A DNA stretch of 42,391 nt from Clostridium sp. (GCF_016650035.1 NZ_JAENWM010000027.1:1-42391), one strand, 5' to 3'; numbered from the stretch's first letter, positions 7,516-17,972 are shown. Numbers and translations: made by a program. The notes: generated by a model from the sequence alone, not told the origin.

Positions 7516-7908
7516 TTATTTTACTGGTATAAGTAGGTCTTTTTTTAATATATGATTAATCAACCAATCATTTAAAAAAGTTAATATTCCCATTATAGCC
7601 TCATCTTGGTTTTCATCAACTTTATTCAAGTTTACTTCATCTAGTCTTTTAATAAAATATATATGGTCCATTTTTTGAGTAAATAATCTTTTGTAATTTA
7701 TACTCTCCATATAATCTTCTTCATCCTTAAAATGATAACTTGTATACTCTTTTAATTCTTCAATTACATCTACTATTTTATCATATTTATCAATATTATA
7801 TGAATTTTTAAGTAATTGATAAGCTCTTTCACCTATTTCAAAAAGCTTTGCATGCTCTGCATCAATATGTACAATACCTGTTTTATATTTATCTATCATC
7901 TCAAACAT
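7516..7908 (-). CDS. bacteriohemerythrin (diiron protein), one ligand changed
   Basis: A 130-residue four-helix hemerythrin. Visible iron ligands are H19 (in IDAEH), H59 and E63 (HFKDE), H82, H119 and D124 (HILKKD). The remaining position, normally the first His of HxxxH, is Gln (Q78, in QKMDH), so the second iron may lack one imidazole ligand. Such proteins bind O2 or NO in a diiron site and serve as sensors, stores or scavengers in anaerobes. Being first in an operon with a GGDEF protein and a HAD phosphatase points to a sensing role. GAGGGAGA precedes the start at 7908. Confidence 0.88.
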   Translation of the reverse strand: MFEMIDKYKTGIVHIDAEHAKLFEIGERAYQLLKNSYNIDKYDKIVDVIEELKEYTSYHFKDEEDYMESINYKRLFTQKMDHIYFIKRLDEVNLNKVDENQDEAIMGILTFLNDWLINHILKKDLLIPVK

Positions 7909-8062
7909 TTATTAATCTCTCCCTCGTTAAATCATATCATTTCACAATATCACTAAGTTTTAATTATAGATACTGCTTCTTTAAGTGTATAAGTGATTCC
8001 TCTTCACAGATTTACTCATATCTTAAATTTATGATAATTAATATTAAATAATCATAACGAAA

Positions 8063-8094
8063 ATGAGCTGTAAATGAATCCATTCACAGCTCAT
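8063..8094 (-). terminator. terminator after htpG
   Basis: Nearly perfect 14-bp stem (ATGAGCTGTAAATG with CATTCACAGCTCAT, one G-U type pair), loop AATC. On the minus strand it is followed by a short TTTT tract. Confidence 0.7.
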
Positions 8095-8129
8095 AAAAAT
8101 AATTTAATTTTAATTAAAATGTATTTTAC

Positions 8130-10010
8130 TTAAATCATTATCTTACATACATTGTTTGTAAACTCTACTGGGTCAGCAACAGGTAACCCTTCGATAAGTA
8201 ATGCCTGACTATATAATATATTAGTATATAAATCAAACTTAACCTTATCTTTTTCAAACGAATCTTTTAGTGCTGTAAACATTTCATGATTTATATTAAT
8301 TTCTAAAACCTTGTCAGCTTTTACATTCTCATTGTTAGGCATAGAATTTAATATTTTTTCCATTTCTATTGTAAGGTCACCCTCATTTGAAAGACATACA
8401 GGGTAGTTTTTAAGTCTTTTGGATGCTCTAACATCCTTAACCTTACCTGATAAAACCTTATTCATATGCTCAAATAATTCTTTACTTTCTTTTTCATCTT
8501 TGATTTCAGTGTCGTCTTTTTTCTCTTCTTCTATACCTAAGTCACCGCTTGATACAGATTTAAACTCTTTCTCTTTATATGCCATTAACATTCTTATAGC
8601 AAATTCATCTACATCATCTGTAAAGTATAGAATTTCAAATCCACTATCTGATACCATTTCAATTTGTGGTAATTTTTCAATTCTCTCGTTAGATTCTCCA
8701 GCGGCATAATAAATATATTTTTGGCTTTCTGGCATTCTAGAAACATATTCATCTAAAGTTACCATTTTTTTCTCTTTTGATGAATAAAACATAAGTAGGT
8801 CTTGAAGGACTTCTTTATTGCTGCCGTAATCACTATAAATTCCGAATTTTAATTGTCTACCGAAAGATTTATAGAAATCGTCATACACTTCTCTTTCATT
8901 TTTAAGTAAACTTTCTAATTCATTCTTAATTTTAGTTTTTATGTTTTTAGCTATTAGTTTAAGCTGTCTATCATGTTGCAATACTTCTCTAGATATGTTA
9001 AGTGATAAATCTTCTGAATCCACTATCCCTTTTACAAAACTAAAATAGTCAGGCAATAAATCTGCACACTTATTCATTATTAAAACGCTACTCGAATATA
9101 GCTCTAAGCCTTTTTCATATTCTTTTGTATAAAAATCATAAGGCATTTTTCCCGGAATAAATAATATTGCATTATAACTTAAAGCTCCATCCACACTAAT
9201 GTGAATATGTTTTGCTGGTTTATCATATCCATAGTGCTTTTCAGCATAAAAGTTATCATAATCTTCCTTAGTTAATTCACTTTTATTTTTTTTCCATATA
9301 GGAACCATGCTATTTACAGTTTTTTCAGTACTATAATCCTCGTACTCTGTTTCACTACCCTCTTTTAATTTTGATTCACTTACATCCATTTTAATTGGGT
9401 ATCTAATAAAATCAGAGTATTTTTTTATTATAGTTGTTAGTCCGTTTTCATCAAGGTACTTATCAAAGTCTTCATCTTCTATGTTTTCTTTTATTTTAAG
9501 TATAATATCTGTACCAATTGAACTTTTTTCACAAGGTTCTATAGTATAACCCTCTGCACCATCAGATTCCCACTTATAAGCCTCGTCACTACCAAACACT
9601 CTACTTATAACTGTGATATTATCTGCTACCATAAACGCAGAATAAAATCCAACTCCAAACTGGCCAATTATGTCATATCCATCTTTTATATCATTTTCTT
9701 TTTTAAATGCTAAAGATCCACTTTTAGCTATAACTCCAAGGTTATCACTAAGCTCATCTTTAGTCATACCAATACCTGTATCAGATATTGTTAACGTTCT
9801 AGTTTCTTTATCATTAGCTATTGTAATAAAGTAGTTATCCTTATCAAAAGTTAATGTTTCATCTGTTAATGTTTTATAATAAATTTTATCAATAGCATCA
9901 CTAGCATTAGAGACAAGTTCTCTTAAAAAAATATCTCTATGAGTATATATTGAATTTACCATCATATCCAGAAGCCTCTTTGATTCTGTTTTAAACTGTT
10001 TCTTTTCCAA
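8130..10010 (-). CDS. htpG: molecular chaperone HtpG (Hsp90)
   Basis: A 626-residue cytosolic Hsp90 homodimer of normal bacterial length. The GHKL ATPase domain shows [12 protein letters not shown] (catalytic E31, Mg-binding N35), DTGIGM (D77) and [11 protein letters not shown] (116-126). The middle domain holds LNISREVLQ with the ATP-contacting Arg, and the C-terminal dimerisation domain follows a charged linker ([15 protein letters not shown]). AAGGGG precedes ATG 10010. Expression is probably controlled by HrcA: a perfect CIRCE element lies 45 bases upstream and directly after a TTGACA promoter. Confidence 0.97.
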   Translation of the reverse strand: MEKKQFKTESKRLLDMMVNSIYTHRDIFLRELVSNASDAIDKIYYKTLTDETLTFDKDNYFITIANDKETRTLTISDTGIGMTKDELSDNLGVIAKSGSLAFKKENDIKDGYDIIGQFGVGFYSAFMVADNITVISRVFGSDEAYKWESDGAEGYTIEPCEKSSIGTDIILKIKENIEDEDFDKYLDENGLTTIIKKYSDFIRYPIKMDVSESKLKEGSETEYEDYSTEKTVNSMVPIWKKNKSELTKEDYDNFYAEKHYGYDKPAKHIHISVDGALSYNAILFIPGKMPYDFYTKEYEKGLELYSSSVLIMNKCADLLPDYFSFVKGIVDSEDLSLNISREVLQHDRQLKLIAKNIKTKIKNELESLLKNEREVYDDFYKSFGRQLKFGIYSDYGSNKEVLQDLLMFYSSKEKKMVTLDEYVSRMPESQKYIYYAAGESNERIEKLPQIEMVSDSGFEILYFTDDVDEFAIRMLMAYKEKEFKSVSSGDLGIEEEKKDDTEIKDEKESKELFEHMNKVLSGKVKDVRASKRLKNYPVCLSNEGDLTIEMEKILNSMPNNENVKADKVLEININHEMFTALKDSFEKDKVKFDLYTNILYSQALLIEGLPVADPVEFTNNVCKIMI

Positions 10011-10054
10011 TTAAAATTTCCCCTTTCGTGCTTATAACTTTATATTTATTTTTG

Positions 10055-10081
10055 TTAGCACTCTATGTGTATGAGTGCTAA
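10055..10081 (-). promoter_or_regulatory. CIRCE element (HrcA operator) of htpG
   Basis: A perfect TTAGCACTC-N9-GAGTGCTAA, the exact consensus for the heat-shock repressor HrcA. It overlaps the expected transcription start of htpG, 11 bases downstream of the -10 box. Confidence 0.95.
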
Positions 10082-10091
10082 ATATACTATT

Positions 10092-10120
10092 AAAATACAC
10101 CATTTTTTATAATTTGTCAA
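10092..10120 (-). promoter_or_regulatory. htpG promoter
   Basis: On the minus strand TTGACA (10115-10120), 17-base spacer, TATTTT (10092-10097), immediately upstream of CIRCE. Confidence 0.75.
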
Positions 10121-10146
10121 CCCAATATTTATTCTTCCTTTGTTTT

Positions 10147-10186
10147 TATAATAATAAAAGACTGACATTTATATGTCAGTCTAATT
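10147..10186 (-). terminator. his operon terminator
   Basis: A perfect 9-bp stem AGACTGACA / TGTCAGTCT with a 6-base loop, followed on the minus strand by TTTTATTATT. It lies just after the hisE stop and separates the his operon from htpG. Confidence 0.9.
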
Positions 10187-10192
10187 TTTACC

Positions 10193-10528
10193 TTAGTGTA
10201 TTCCTGCAATATCTTCTCTGCTTTGTTTTTTATTACCTATCTTTTTTCTCCTTGTTTCAAGCTCTTCCACAATATCTTCTACTTTAACGCCCTTTAGTGC
10301 CATAAGTACTAAGGTGTGGTAGAATAAATCAGATATTTCTAAAACAATTTCTTTCTGATCATCGTTCTTAGAACTAATTATAACTTCTGCACTTTCCTCG
10401 CCTATTTTTTTTAAGATTTTATCCAAGCCCTCTTCAAAAAGATAACTTGTGTAAGATCCTTGTATAGGATTTTCTTTTCTTTCTTCAATAATTTTATAAA
10501 GTTCCTTTACTACATTATTTTCACTCAT
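10193..10528 (-). CDS. hisE: phosphoribosyl-ATP pyrophosphatase HisE
   Basis: A 111-residue all-alpha MazG-like pyrophosphatase that hydrolyses PR-ATP to PR-AMP, the second step of histidine synthesis. The metal-binding EESAEVIIS helix and EISDLFYHTLVLM are present. It is the last gene of the operon, 21 bases after hisI, behind AAAGGGG. Here hisI and hisE are separate genes rather than the fused hisIE of enterobacteria. Confidence 0.95.
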   Translation of the reverse strand: MSENNVVKELYKIIEERKENPIQGSYTSYLFEEGLDKILKKIGEESAEVIISSKNDDQKEIVLEISDLFYHTLVLMALKGVKVEDIVEELETRRKKIGNKKQSREDIAGIH

Positions 10529-10549
10529 TTTATTAACCCCTTTTCTAAT

Positions 10550-10900
10550 TTATTTTCCTGTTTTACCATTCCAAATTTCTCTGTAAAAACAACTTTCATT
10601 TCCTGTATGGCAAGCTACACCCTTTTGTTCTGCCTTAATAAGAATTGTATCTGCATCACAATCAATACTTATACTCTTAACAAATTGAAAATGTCCTGAG
10701 GATTCACCTTTGTTCCAGAACCTATTTCTAGATCTGCTCCAAAACCAAGTTGTTCCCGTAGCCATAGTCCTTTTAAGCGATTCTTCGTTCATATACGCAA
10801 GCATTAAAACCTTTCCACTTTTATAATCCTGCACTATTGCAGGTAATAATCCATTGTTAAATTGAATCTCATTTATATCCACAAACCCACCACATTTCAT
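10550..10900 (-). CDS. hisI: phosphoribosyl-AMP cyclohydrolase HisI
   Basis: A 116-residue cyclohydrolase that opens the purine ring of PR-AMP (third step). Zinc and magnesium ligands are visible: D80-C81-D82-x-D84, C97 and C104 ([10 protein letters not shown]). The start is uncertain. ATG 10900 has no clear ribosome binding site but lies 10 bases after hisF and may be coupled to it. The in-frame GTG at 10882 would give the (M)DINEIQF beginning usual for HisI and is preceded closely by GGTGGG. Catalytic content is the same either way. Confidence 0.94.
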   Translation of the reverse strand: MKCGGFVDINEIQFNNGLLPAIVQDYKSGKVLMLAYMNEESLKRTMATGTTWFWSRSRNRFWNKGESSGHFQFVKSISIDCDADTILIKAEQKGVACHTGNESCFYREIWNGKTGK

Positions 10901-10910
10901 TCGTTTTTTA

Positions 10911-11672
10911 TTAAATTCTAATCTCTACACCACTATTTTTAAGATACTGTTTTACTTCTCTTATAGATAATTCTTTGTAATGAAATAGTGAAGCTGCTAG
11001 AGCCGCATCTGCTCCACTTTTCGCAAAAACCTCATAAAAGTCCTCAAGTTTACCACAACCACCTGACGCAATCACAGGAATATTTATACTTCCCGTAATT
11101 GCATTTAGGAATTCTATATCATATCCTTTTTTTGTTCCATCGTAATCCATACTAGTTAAGAGTATTTCCCCTGCCCCTAGTTTTTCTACAGTTTTAGCCC
11201 ATTCTACAGCATCTAAACCTGTATCTATTCTTCCACCATTTATAACAACATTCCATCCGAGTCCATCCTTATTCTTCTTACCATCTATAGCAACTACTAC
11301 GCATTGGCTTCCAAATTTTGCTGCCGCCTCTGATATAAGCTGAGGATTTCTAATTGCTGCTGAGTTTACAGATATTTTATCTGCTCCAGCCCGAAGGGTT
11401 TCTTTAAAATCTTCTATAGTTTTAATTCCTCCACCTACCGTGAGAGGGATAAATACTTTTTCAGCAGTCCTTTTCACCACATCAAGCATGGTTTTTCTTC
11501 CTTCATGAGTAGCTGTTATATCTAAAAAAACTATTTCATCTGCACCTTCACTGTTATAAAACTCAGCAATTTCTACAGGGTCACCTACATCTGTTAAATT
11601 TATAAAGTTGATTCCTTTCATTACCCTGCCCATAGTTACATCCAGACAAGGAATGATTCTTTTAGTAAGCAT
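10911..11672 (-). CDS. hisF: imidazole glycerol phosphate synthase cyclase subunit HisF
   Basis: A 253-residue (beta/alpha)8 barrel that uses ammonia from HisH to turn PRFAR into imidazole glycerol phosphate and AICAR. Catalytic D11 (PCLDVTMG) and D130 (AIDGKK) are present, as are the phosphate-binding GGGIK and SGGCG loops. It starts two bases after hisA. Confidence 0.97.
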   Translation of the reverse strand: MLTKRIIPCLDVTMGRVMKGINFINLTDVGDPVEIAEFYNSEGADEIVFLDITATHEGRKTMLDVVKRTAEKVFIPLTVGGGIKTIEDFKETLRAGADKISVNSAAIRNPQLISEAAAKFGSQCVVVAIDGKKNKDGLGWNVVINGGRIDTGLDAVEWAKTVEKLGAGEILLTSMDYDGTKKGYDIEFLNAITGSINIPVIASGGCGKLEDFYEVFAKSGADAALAASLFHYKELSIREVKQYLKNSGVEIRI

Positions 11673-11674
11673 CT

Positions 11675-12391
11675 TTATCGACTCCCCTCATAGATTGCAT
11701 CTTCTAGTGACATATTTCCACTATAAAGTGCTTTCCCAATAATGGCTCCATACATATTCATCTTCACAAGTCTTTTTATATCCTCAATACATTTCATACC
11801 ACCTGAGGCAATAATATTACATGACACCATATCATTCATTTTAGCTGTGGCGAAAAAATTAGGTCCCGTCAAAGTTCCATCCCTACTTATATCTGTAAAT
11901 ATAATAGTTTTTACTCCTAGAGATTCCATTTGTTTTGCAAAATCTATATATTCTATTTTGCTACTGGTCTTCCAACCTTCCACCGCTACATATCCATCCC
12001 TTGCGTCGATACCAACTGCAATTTTATCTCCATATTTTTTAAGAGCCTCTTTTACAAGAGATGGATTATTCAAAGCTGCAGTACCAAGTATTACTCTACT
12101 AAGCCCTTTTTCAATTAGCATATCAATGGTATCCAAACTCCTTATTCCTCCACCTAGCTGAATAGGAATCTTTGCGTCCCTTATAATTTTGTTTATACTA
12201 TTTAGATTTTCAATAGTTCCAGTTAATGCTCCATCCAAATCTACCATATGTAGATATTCCGCGCCCTGGCTTGCAAATTTCAGTGCTGTTTGCAAAGGGT
12301 CTTCTGCTACAACCTTAGCAGAATTAAATTCACCCTGATATAGTCTAACACATTTCCCGTTTTTTAAGTCTATAGCTGGAAATATCTTCAT
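11675..12391 (-). CDS. hisA: ProFAR isomerase HisA
   Basis: A 238-residue (beta/alpha)8 barrel catalysing the Amadori rearrangement of ProFAR to PRFAR. Catalytic D8 (PAIDLKNG) and D129 (GIDARDG) are both present, with GGGIR and SGGMK phosphate loops. Its ATG overlaps the hisH stop by one base (TAATG). Confidence 0.97.
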   Translation of the reverse strand: MKIFPAIDLKNGKCVRLYQGEFNSAKVVAEDPLQTALKFASQGAEYLHMVDLDGALTGTIENLNSINKIIRDAKIPIQLGGGIRSLDTIDMLIEKGLSRVILGTAALNNPSLVKEALKKYGDKIAVGIDARDGYVAVEGWKTSSKIEYIDFAKQMESLGVKTIIFTDISRDGTLTGPNFFATAKMNDMVSCNIIASGGMKCIEDIKRLVKMNMYGAIIGKALYSGNMSLEDAIYEGSR

Positions 12392-12993
12392 TATACTAGC
12401 CTCCCAAAGTTTTCGAGCAGTTTCATCCCAGCTTCCCCGCTTTTCTCTGGATGGAACTGCATACCAAATATATTACCCTTGCTTACAATTGCAGGTATTT
12501 TCTTTTCATAGGTACTATATGCATTTACTATACCTTCCTCATGGACCTTCGCATAATAAGAATGAACAAAATATACATAATTATTTTCCACTACACCGTT
12601 TAGTAATGGAGTATTTTTTTCAAAAGATAGACTATTCCATCCCATATGTGGAATTTTTATAGAACCTTCTAACTTCACAATATTCCCCTTAAAAAAACCA
12701 AACCCCTGGCATATTTCAAGTTCGTAACTTTTCTCGAAAAAGAGCTGCATGCCAAGACATATACCAAGTATCGGCTTGCCCTGCTTTGCTGCGGATATTA
12801 TTACCTTATCAAGACCTCTAGCCTTCATATTTTTCATTGCATCTGGAAAAGCACCCACACCTGGAACAATAATGCTTCTACTATTTGCTATTTCTTCATT
12901 ATCTGAAGATATTATAGAAGGAATATTAAGCGTTTTGAGCGCATTTTGAACACTTTTTAAATTTCCCACACCATAATCCACTATAGCTATCAT
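12391..12993 (-). CDS. hisH: imidazole glycerol phosphate synthase amidotransferase subunit HisH
   Basis: A 200-residue class I glutamine amidotransferase delivering ammonia to HisF. The nucleophile is C79 (GICLGMQLF), with H181 and E183 (QFHPEKSG) completing the triad; the oxyanion region is PGVGAF. AAGGAGGGG precedes the ATG. Confidence 0.97.
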   Translation of the reverse strand: MIAIVDYGVGNLKSVQNALKTLNIPSIISSDNEEIANSRSIIVPGVGAFPDAMKNMKARGLDKVIISAAKQGKPILGICLGMQLFFEKSYELEICQGFGFFKGNIVKLEGSIKIPHMGWNSLSFEKNTPLLNGVVENNYVYFVHSYYAKVHEEGIVNAYSTYEKKIPAIVSKGNIFGMQFHPEKSGEAGMKLLENFGRLV

Positions 12994-13006
12994 AATATTC
13001 CCCTCC

Positions 13007-13597
13007 TTATAAAAATCCTTTTGTAGATAATGCTCCTTTTATCCGAGCATCATAGGTAAGAGCTTCACTTAAAGCTTTTCCAAAAGCTTTGAACAGCGCC
13101 TCCACCATATGATGATTATTTTTCCCATAAATAACTCTTGCATGAAGCGTAATTCCTGCATTAGCTGCAACAGCTCTGAAAAATTCTTCTACCATTTCTG
13201 TATCAAAGCTTCCAAGTCTATCTACAGTAAAGTTTCCTTCAAATACAAGGAACGCTCTACCACTAAGATCTAAGGAAACTGTAGCAAGTGTTTCATCCAT
13301 GGGTACAAAACTAGTTCCATATCTCTTAATACCCTCTTTCCCCTTCATAGCTTCTTTAATAGCATTTCCTAGTACTATTCCTACATCTTCAATCGTATGA
13401 TGAGAATCTACATTTATATCCCCTTGTACCTTTACATATAAATCCAAAAGTCCTTGTTTTGCAAAAAGACATAACATATGATCAAAAAAACCTATACCTG
13501 TATCTCCTTCATATTTTCCAGATCCATCTAAATTTAGACTTAAATCTATTTTTGTTTCTTTACTTTCTCTCAAAATTTTCGATTCTCTTATAATCAC
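13007..13597 (-). CDS. hisB: imidazoleglycerol-phosphate dehydratase HisB (monofunctional)
   Basis: A dehydratase of about 196 residues that makes imidazole acetol phosphate. The two manganese-binding motifs are DSHHTIED and [11 protein letters not shown]. There is no N-terminal HAD phosphatase domain, unlike the bifunctional E. coli HisB, so histidinol phosphatase must come from another gene. I start at GTG 13597, eight bases after AAGGGAG; another GTG nine bases upstream is inside that ribosome binding site. Confidence 0.95.
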   Translation of the reverse strand: MIIRESKILRESKETKIDLSLNLDGSGKYEGDTGIGFFDHMLCLFAKQGLLDLYVKVQGDINVDSHHTIEDVGIVLGNAIKEAMKGKEGIKRYGTSFVPMDETLATVSLDLSGRAFLVFEGNFTVDRLGSFDTEMVEEFFRAVAANAGITLHARVIYGKNNHHMVEALFKAFGKALSEALTYDARIKGALSTKGFL

Positions 13598-13651
13598 GTA
13601 TCTCACTCCCTTAATTTACAAAATATAAATATATTTAACCATATATATTCA

Positions 13652-14701
13652 TTACTTTTCCTGGGAAATATTGTCTAATAATTTTCGGTTTTCTTCTCTG
13701 CTACCAACTGTTATTCTTAAACAATTTTCCAATCTACCAGACCCATAACTTCTCACATTTATACTGAGATCTAAAAGTTTTTCTTTAATTTTTTGTGCAT
13801 CTTCAACCTGGATCAATATAAAATTAGCTTCCGATTTGTATATTTTTATTCCAAGAATATTATTTAATCCTTGTAATAAATATTTTTTCTCTATAAGTAT
13901 ACGTTCTATATTTTTATATATTATATCCGAATCTTTTAAAATAACAGAAGTAATACTCTGAGAAATTGCATTCACATTATAAGGAGGTTTCACTTTTTTA
14001 ACTTCTTCCATTAGAACCCTACCAGTAATTAAAAATCCTATCCTAACTGCTGCAAGTCCAAATTTAGAACAAGTTCTAAGTACAATTAAATTTTCATACT
14101 CAGAAGTTAAATCCGTCACACTTTTTCCGTAAAATTCATAATAAGCTTCATCAATAACTACAATACATTTACATTCCTCAATTATTTTAATAATATTCTC
14201 TCTTGAAATAACTCCTCCAGTAGGATTATTAGGATTGGATAAAAATAAAATTTTAACCTTTTCTTCATTAGCCATAGAAATAAAACCCTCTACATCCAAT
14301 TTCAACTCATCGTCCAGCGGAAACTCAATTGGTATTCCACCTGCAACTTTAGTATATAGTGCATACATTGAAAAATCCGGACTTGGCATTGCTACCTTAT
14401 CACCAGTATTTAAGAAAGTATTTGTAATGATTTGTATGCATTCATCTGAGCCATTCCCTGCCATTACATTTATACCATTTACATTTGCATACTGTGCATA
14501 GTGATCACATACCTCCAAGGCAGCTGGATCAGGGTATCTATTAAAAATAGATTCCTCTATTGCCCCCCCTATCTTAGCCCTTATATCTGGAGAAAAGTTA
14601 CTGAAATTTTCATTGGCATCTAACCTTACTTTATAATTAGTTTTACCTGGTTCATAAGCTTTAAAATCATTTAAATCACTTCTAAATAAATCCTGTATCA
14701 T
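13652..14701 (-). CDS. hisC: histidinol-phosphate aminotransferase HisC
   Basis: A 349-residue fold-type I PLP aminotransferase. The PLP lysine is K213 in RTCSKFGLAAVRIG; NPNNPTGG (156-163), DEAYYEF (184-190) and the N-terminal LDANE motif are typical of HisC. Its ATG overlaps the hisD stop by four bases (ATGA), so the two are translationally coupled. Confidence 0.96.
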   Translation of the reverse strand: MIQDLFRSDLNDFKAYEPGKTNYKVRLDANENFSNFSPDIRAKIGGAIEESIFNRYPDPAALEVCDHYAQYANVNGINVMAGNGSDECIQIITNTFLNTGDKVAMPSPDFSMYALYTKVAGGIPIEFPLDDELKLDVEGFISMANEEKVKILFLSNPNNPTGGVISRENIIKIIEECKCIVVIDEAYYEFYGKSVTDLTSEYENLIVLRTCSKFGLAAVRIGFLITGRVLMEEVKKVKPPYNVNAISQSITSVILKDSDIIYKNIERILIEKKYLLQGLNNILGIKIYKSEANFILIQVEDAQKIKEKLLDLSINVRSYGSGRLENCLRITVGSREENRKLLDNISQEK

Positions 14702-15993
14702 TTTTCAAACCTCACTTTTATAGAATTTCCATGAGCTGTTAGCCCTTCAACCTCTGTAAGTTTTATTACCTTATCCTTGACCTCACCTAAAGCTTCCTTT
14801 GTATAGTATATATAACTTGATTTTTTTATGAAATCATCTACAGATAATGGAGAAAAGAATCTTGCAGTGCCTCCAGTTGGAAGAACATGATTGGGTCCTG
14901 CAACATAATCTCCTAGTGGTTCTGGGGAATACTCACCTAAAAATATAGAACCTGCATTTTTTATATTCCCTAATAAATCAAAAGGACTTTCAACTAAAAC
15001 TTCAAGATGTTCTGGTGCAATTTTATTAGCTAGTACTATAGCCTCATTTATATTATCAACAATTAATATTATTCCATATTTTGATAGAGACTCTTTAATA
15101 ATGTTTTTTCGACTCATAGTTTGTATCTGTATTTCAAGTTCACTTACTACCTTGTCTGCAAGATCTTTAGATGTTGTTATTAGCATTGCTGATGCAAGTA
15201 CATCATGTTCTGCTTGAGACATTAAATCTGCAGCAATAAATTTTTCATTTGCAGTATCATCTGCAATAATTAGTATTTCACTAGGGCCTGCTATCATATC
15301 TATATCTACATATCCAAATACGCTTCTTTTGGCCATAGCTACATATATGTTTCCTGGCCCTACTATTTTATCTACCTTAGAAATAATTTCTGTTCCAAAA
15401 GCAAGACCAGCTATTGCTTGTGCACCACCTACTTTATAAATCTTGTCTACCCCTGCTATGTCTGCTGCTACTAAAATATGTGGGTTAATACTTCCATCTG
15501 ATAGTGGCGGTGTCACCATTACTAGATTTTCAACCCCTGCCACCTTTGCTGGAATTGCATTCATAATAACCGAGGACGGATATACCGCTGTACCACCTGG
15601 TACATATATACCTGCACTTTCTACGCCTCTCACTGTTTGTCCTAAAATAACTCCTTTTTCTTTTGTCATCATAAAGGGGTTTCTTATTTGTTTTTCATGG
15701 AACAGTGTCACATTTTTCTTTGCCAGGTTAATTGCATCTATAAAATCTTTATCTACCATTTTATAAGCATTTTTAATTTCTTCCGTTGAAACAATGAGGT
15801 TTTCCGCTTTAATGAATTTACTATCAAATTTTTGTGTGTATTCTATTATGGCATCATCGCCTCTACTTTTTACATCCTCTATAATTTTATCCACTATAAT
15901 ATTTACATCCTTTTGTACATCTTCAGTTCGTTTTTTTATGGTTTCCATGTGTTCTTTTCCCACGCTGCTATTTGCTCTTATAATTTTTATCAT
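14698..15993 (-). CDS. hisD: histidinol dehydrogenase HisD
   Basis: A 431-residue zinc enzyme carrying out the last two oxidations from histidinol to histidine with NAD+. Zinc ligands Q260 and H263 lie in [11 protein letters not shown], the Asp ligand in [15 protein letters not shown] and the last His in LTAHGNSI near the C-terminus. The GPGNIYV motif is also present. Its start overlaps the hisG stop by four bases. Confidence 0.97.
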   Translation of the reverse strand: MIKIIRANSSVGKEHMETIKKRTEDVQKDVNIIVDKIIEDVKSRGDDAIIEYTQKFDSKFIKAENLIVSTEEIKNAYKMVDKDFIDAINLAKKNVTLFHEKQIRNPFMMTKEKGVILGQTVRGVESAGIYVPGGTAVYPSSVIMNAIPAKVAGVENLVMVTPPLSDGSINPHILVAADIAGVDKIYKVGGAQAIAGLAFGTEIISKVDKIVGPGNIYVAMAKRSVFGYVDIDMIAGPSEILIIADDTANEKFIAADLMSQAEHDVLASAMLITTSKDLADKVVSELEIQIQTMSRKNIIKESLSKYGIILIVDNINEAIVLANKIAPEHLEVLVESPFDLLGNIKNAGSIFLGEYSPEPLGDYVAGPNHVLPTGGTARFFSPLSVDDFIKKSSYIYYTKEALGEVKDKVIKLTEVEGLTAHGNSIKVRFEK

Positions 15994-16640
15994 AATACTG
16001 ACACCTCATTTTTATCTACATATTCTTGAACCTTCAATATTAATTTACTTATTTTTTCTTTTTTCATTTTCATACTTGCTCTATTTACAATCATTCTTGC
16101 ACTAATATCACAGATTTTTTCTATTATAATAAGTCCATTTTCCTTTAGTGTATCTCCAGTTTCAACCAAATCTACAATTGCATCTGATAATTTTAATATA
16201 GGAGCAAGTTCTACCGATCCATCAAGTTTTATAATTTCTACATCTTCATTATTTTTCTTGAAATATTCTTTTGCCACAGTAGGATATTTAGTAGCAATCT
16301 TTTTGCGATTGTACCCATCATAGCTTGTAAAACTTGGTAGAGCCGCCACGGCGAACATACATTTCCCAACTTTTAAATCTACAACTTCATAATAATCTTT
16401 ATTTTGCTCCATTAAAGTATCTTTGCCAACAATTCCTATATCGGCAGCCCCGTGTTCTACGTAGGTCAAAACATCTGTAGATTTCACTAGCACAAATTCT
16501 ATATTATTTTTCTCATCCTTTAGGATTAATTTTCTTCCCTTGTTTCGTAATTCCGTACAATCTACTCCAATATCTTCAAACATTTTAATAGCGTACTTTT
16601 CCAGTCTTCCTTTTGTTAATGCTATACGAATTGCTTTCAT
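15990..16640 (-). CDS. hisG: ATP phosphoribosyltransferase, short form HisG
   Basis: A 216-residue short-form HisG, the committed step joining ATP and PRPP. The PRPP-binding loop is DAIVDLVETGDTL (153-165). The C-terminal ACT-like feedback domain of long HisG (about 290 residues) is absent, so activity and histidine inhibition should depend on HisZ, encoded two bases upstream. Confidence 0.96.
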   Translation of the reverse strand: MKAIRIALTKGRLEKYAIKMFEDIGVDCTELRNKGRKLILKDEKNNIEFVLVKSTDVLTYVEHGAADIGIVGKDTLMEQNKDYYEVVDLKVGKCMFAVAALPSFTSYDGYNRKKIATKYPTVAKEYFKKNNEDVEIIKLDGSVELAPILKLSDAIVDLVETGDTLKENGLIIIEKICDISARMIVNRASMKMKKEKISKLILKVQEYVDKNEVSVL

Positions 16641-16642
16641 CT

Positions 16643-17911
16643 TTATTCCTCCAAACTCACAATAAATTTCTCTAAATCCTCGCTTACGCTTTTCTTGCTT
16701 TTAATATCTATTATTTGGACTTTTTCATTTTCATACATACATATCATTTTATCTATATTCTTTTGCTGCCCATAATTTAAAGCCTTTTCTTTTTCTTCAA
16801 ATAGGCCAAGCTCTGCAACAAATCCTTTTGATCTAATCAGTGATGCAAGAGTGCAAGCACTTCCTACTTGTGAATTAACATAATGAATAAGAAAATTCTG
16901 CTTTAATCCCTCATTATTATTCCCCTGTTTTTCAAGAACAGATAGGATGTTGTCCACATCTATGGCAAACCCAACTGCTGGCATCGACACACCAAACTTT
17001 GAGGTTAAGTTGTCATATCTTCCTCCACTAATGATAGTAGTTCCAACTTTACTACTATATCCTCTAAAAATAATACCTGTATAATAATTAATCTGCTGTA
17101 CCATTCCTAAATCAATTGAAATATATTCACCCAGGCCTACACTTTCTATTCTTTCATAAATTTTCTCTATAGTATCTATTGCTGCCACAGCTCTTTTATT
17201 TTTTGTTAAACCTCTGGCCTTCGCGAGGATTTCAATGCCTCCGAATAGCTCTGGTAATTTTTTTAGAGCTTCTAAGTTATCCGTGCCAAGTCTTGATTCT
17301 TTTTCTTCTATAAACTCTCGTAGCGCTCCAAAATTCTTACTTTCAACTAGTTCTCTTAACCTTTCCATTTCATCACTATCTAGTTCTATATCCTCGATTA
17401 AACCTTTAAAAAACTCAGCTTGCCCAATTTCAAGTTCGAATTTTTTTACACCTATAGCAAGAAGGGCCTGAATGGCTGTTATAATTACTTCTGCGTCTGA
17501 CTTTTGGCTTTCACTTCCTAATATTTCTATTCCTGATTGGGTGACTTCGCTTATTTTTCCATCCCAATTTTCATTCACCCTAAATATATTTCCGCTGTAA
17601 CATATTCGCAGTGGATATAATGAATCTTTAAGCTTTGTTGCCGCAATTCTTGCTATTGGCGTTGTCATATCTGGTCTTAACACCAATATTCTTCCTACAT
17701 TATCAAAAAGCTTATACATTTTTTCCTGTTCAATAGATGTGGTATCTCCTTGAAAAACATCATAAAATTCTAATGTAGGGGATAGTACTTCTAAATAACC
17801 ACTATTTATATATAATTTCCTAAGTTTATTTACAATCTCTATTTTATTACTACAATCCTCAAAAATGATATCTCTTGATCCTTCTGGTATATGGGTTTTC
17901 CAATTATTCAT
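16643..17911 (-). CDS. hisZ: ATP phosphoribosyltransferase regulatory subunit HisZ
   Basis: A 422-residue histidyl-tRNA synthetase-like protein without tRNA-charging function, forming the hetero-octameric HisG-HisZ complex and sensing histidine. It keeps the class II core (IPEGSRDI at the N-terminus; VLRPDMTTPIARI; GGRYDNL near residue 297). The pairing with short HisG in the same operon argues for HisZ rather than HisS. It is the first gene of the operon; AAGGAG lies seven bases before ATG. Confidence 0.95.
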   Translation of the reverse strand: MNNWKTHIPEGSRDIIFEDCSNKIEIVNKLRKLYINSGYLEVLSPTLEFYDVFQGDTTSIEQEKMYKLFDNVGRILVLRPDMTTPIARIAATKLKDSLYPLRICYSGNIFRVNENWDGKISEVTQSGIEILGSESQKSDAEVIITAIQALLAIGVKKFELEIGQAEFFKGLIEDIELDSDEMERLRELVESKNFGALREFIEEKESRLGTDNLEALKKLPELFGGIEILAKARGLTKNKRAVAAIDTIEKIYERIESVGLGEYISIDLGMVQQINYYTGIIFRGYSSKVGTTIISGGRYDNLTSKFGVSMPAVGFAIDVDNILSVLEKQGNNNEGLKQNFLIHYVNSQVGSACTLASLIRSKGFVAELGLFEEKEKALNYGQQKNIDKMICMYENEKVQIIDIKSKKSVSEDLEKFIVSLEE

Positions 17912-17932
17912 AATTTCACTCCTTAGACACTT

Positions 17933-17955
17933 ACTTTACCACGTTAACACTTTAC
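17933..17955. repeat. pair of ACTTTAC direct repeats in the his leader
   Basis: ACTTTAC occurs at 17933-17939 and 17949-17955 with a GTTAAC palindrome between them, in the short leader between the his promoter and hisZ. It could be a repressor site; no known motif was matched. Confidence 0.3.
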
Positions 17956-17972
17956 TACTGTGACTTTATAAG

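Noticed and set aside
16643-17911. Histidyl-tRNA synthetase
   Set aside because: Operon position directly before a short HisG, and HisZ-like length and N-terminus, favour the regulatory subunit.
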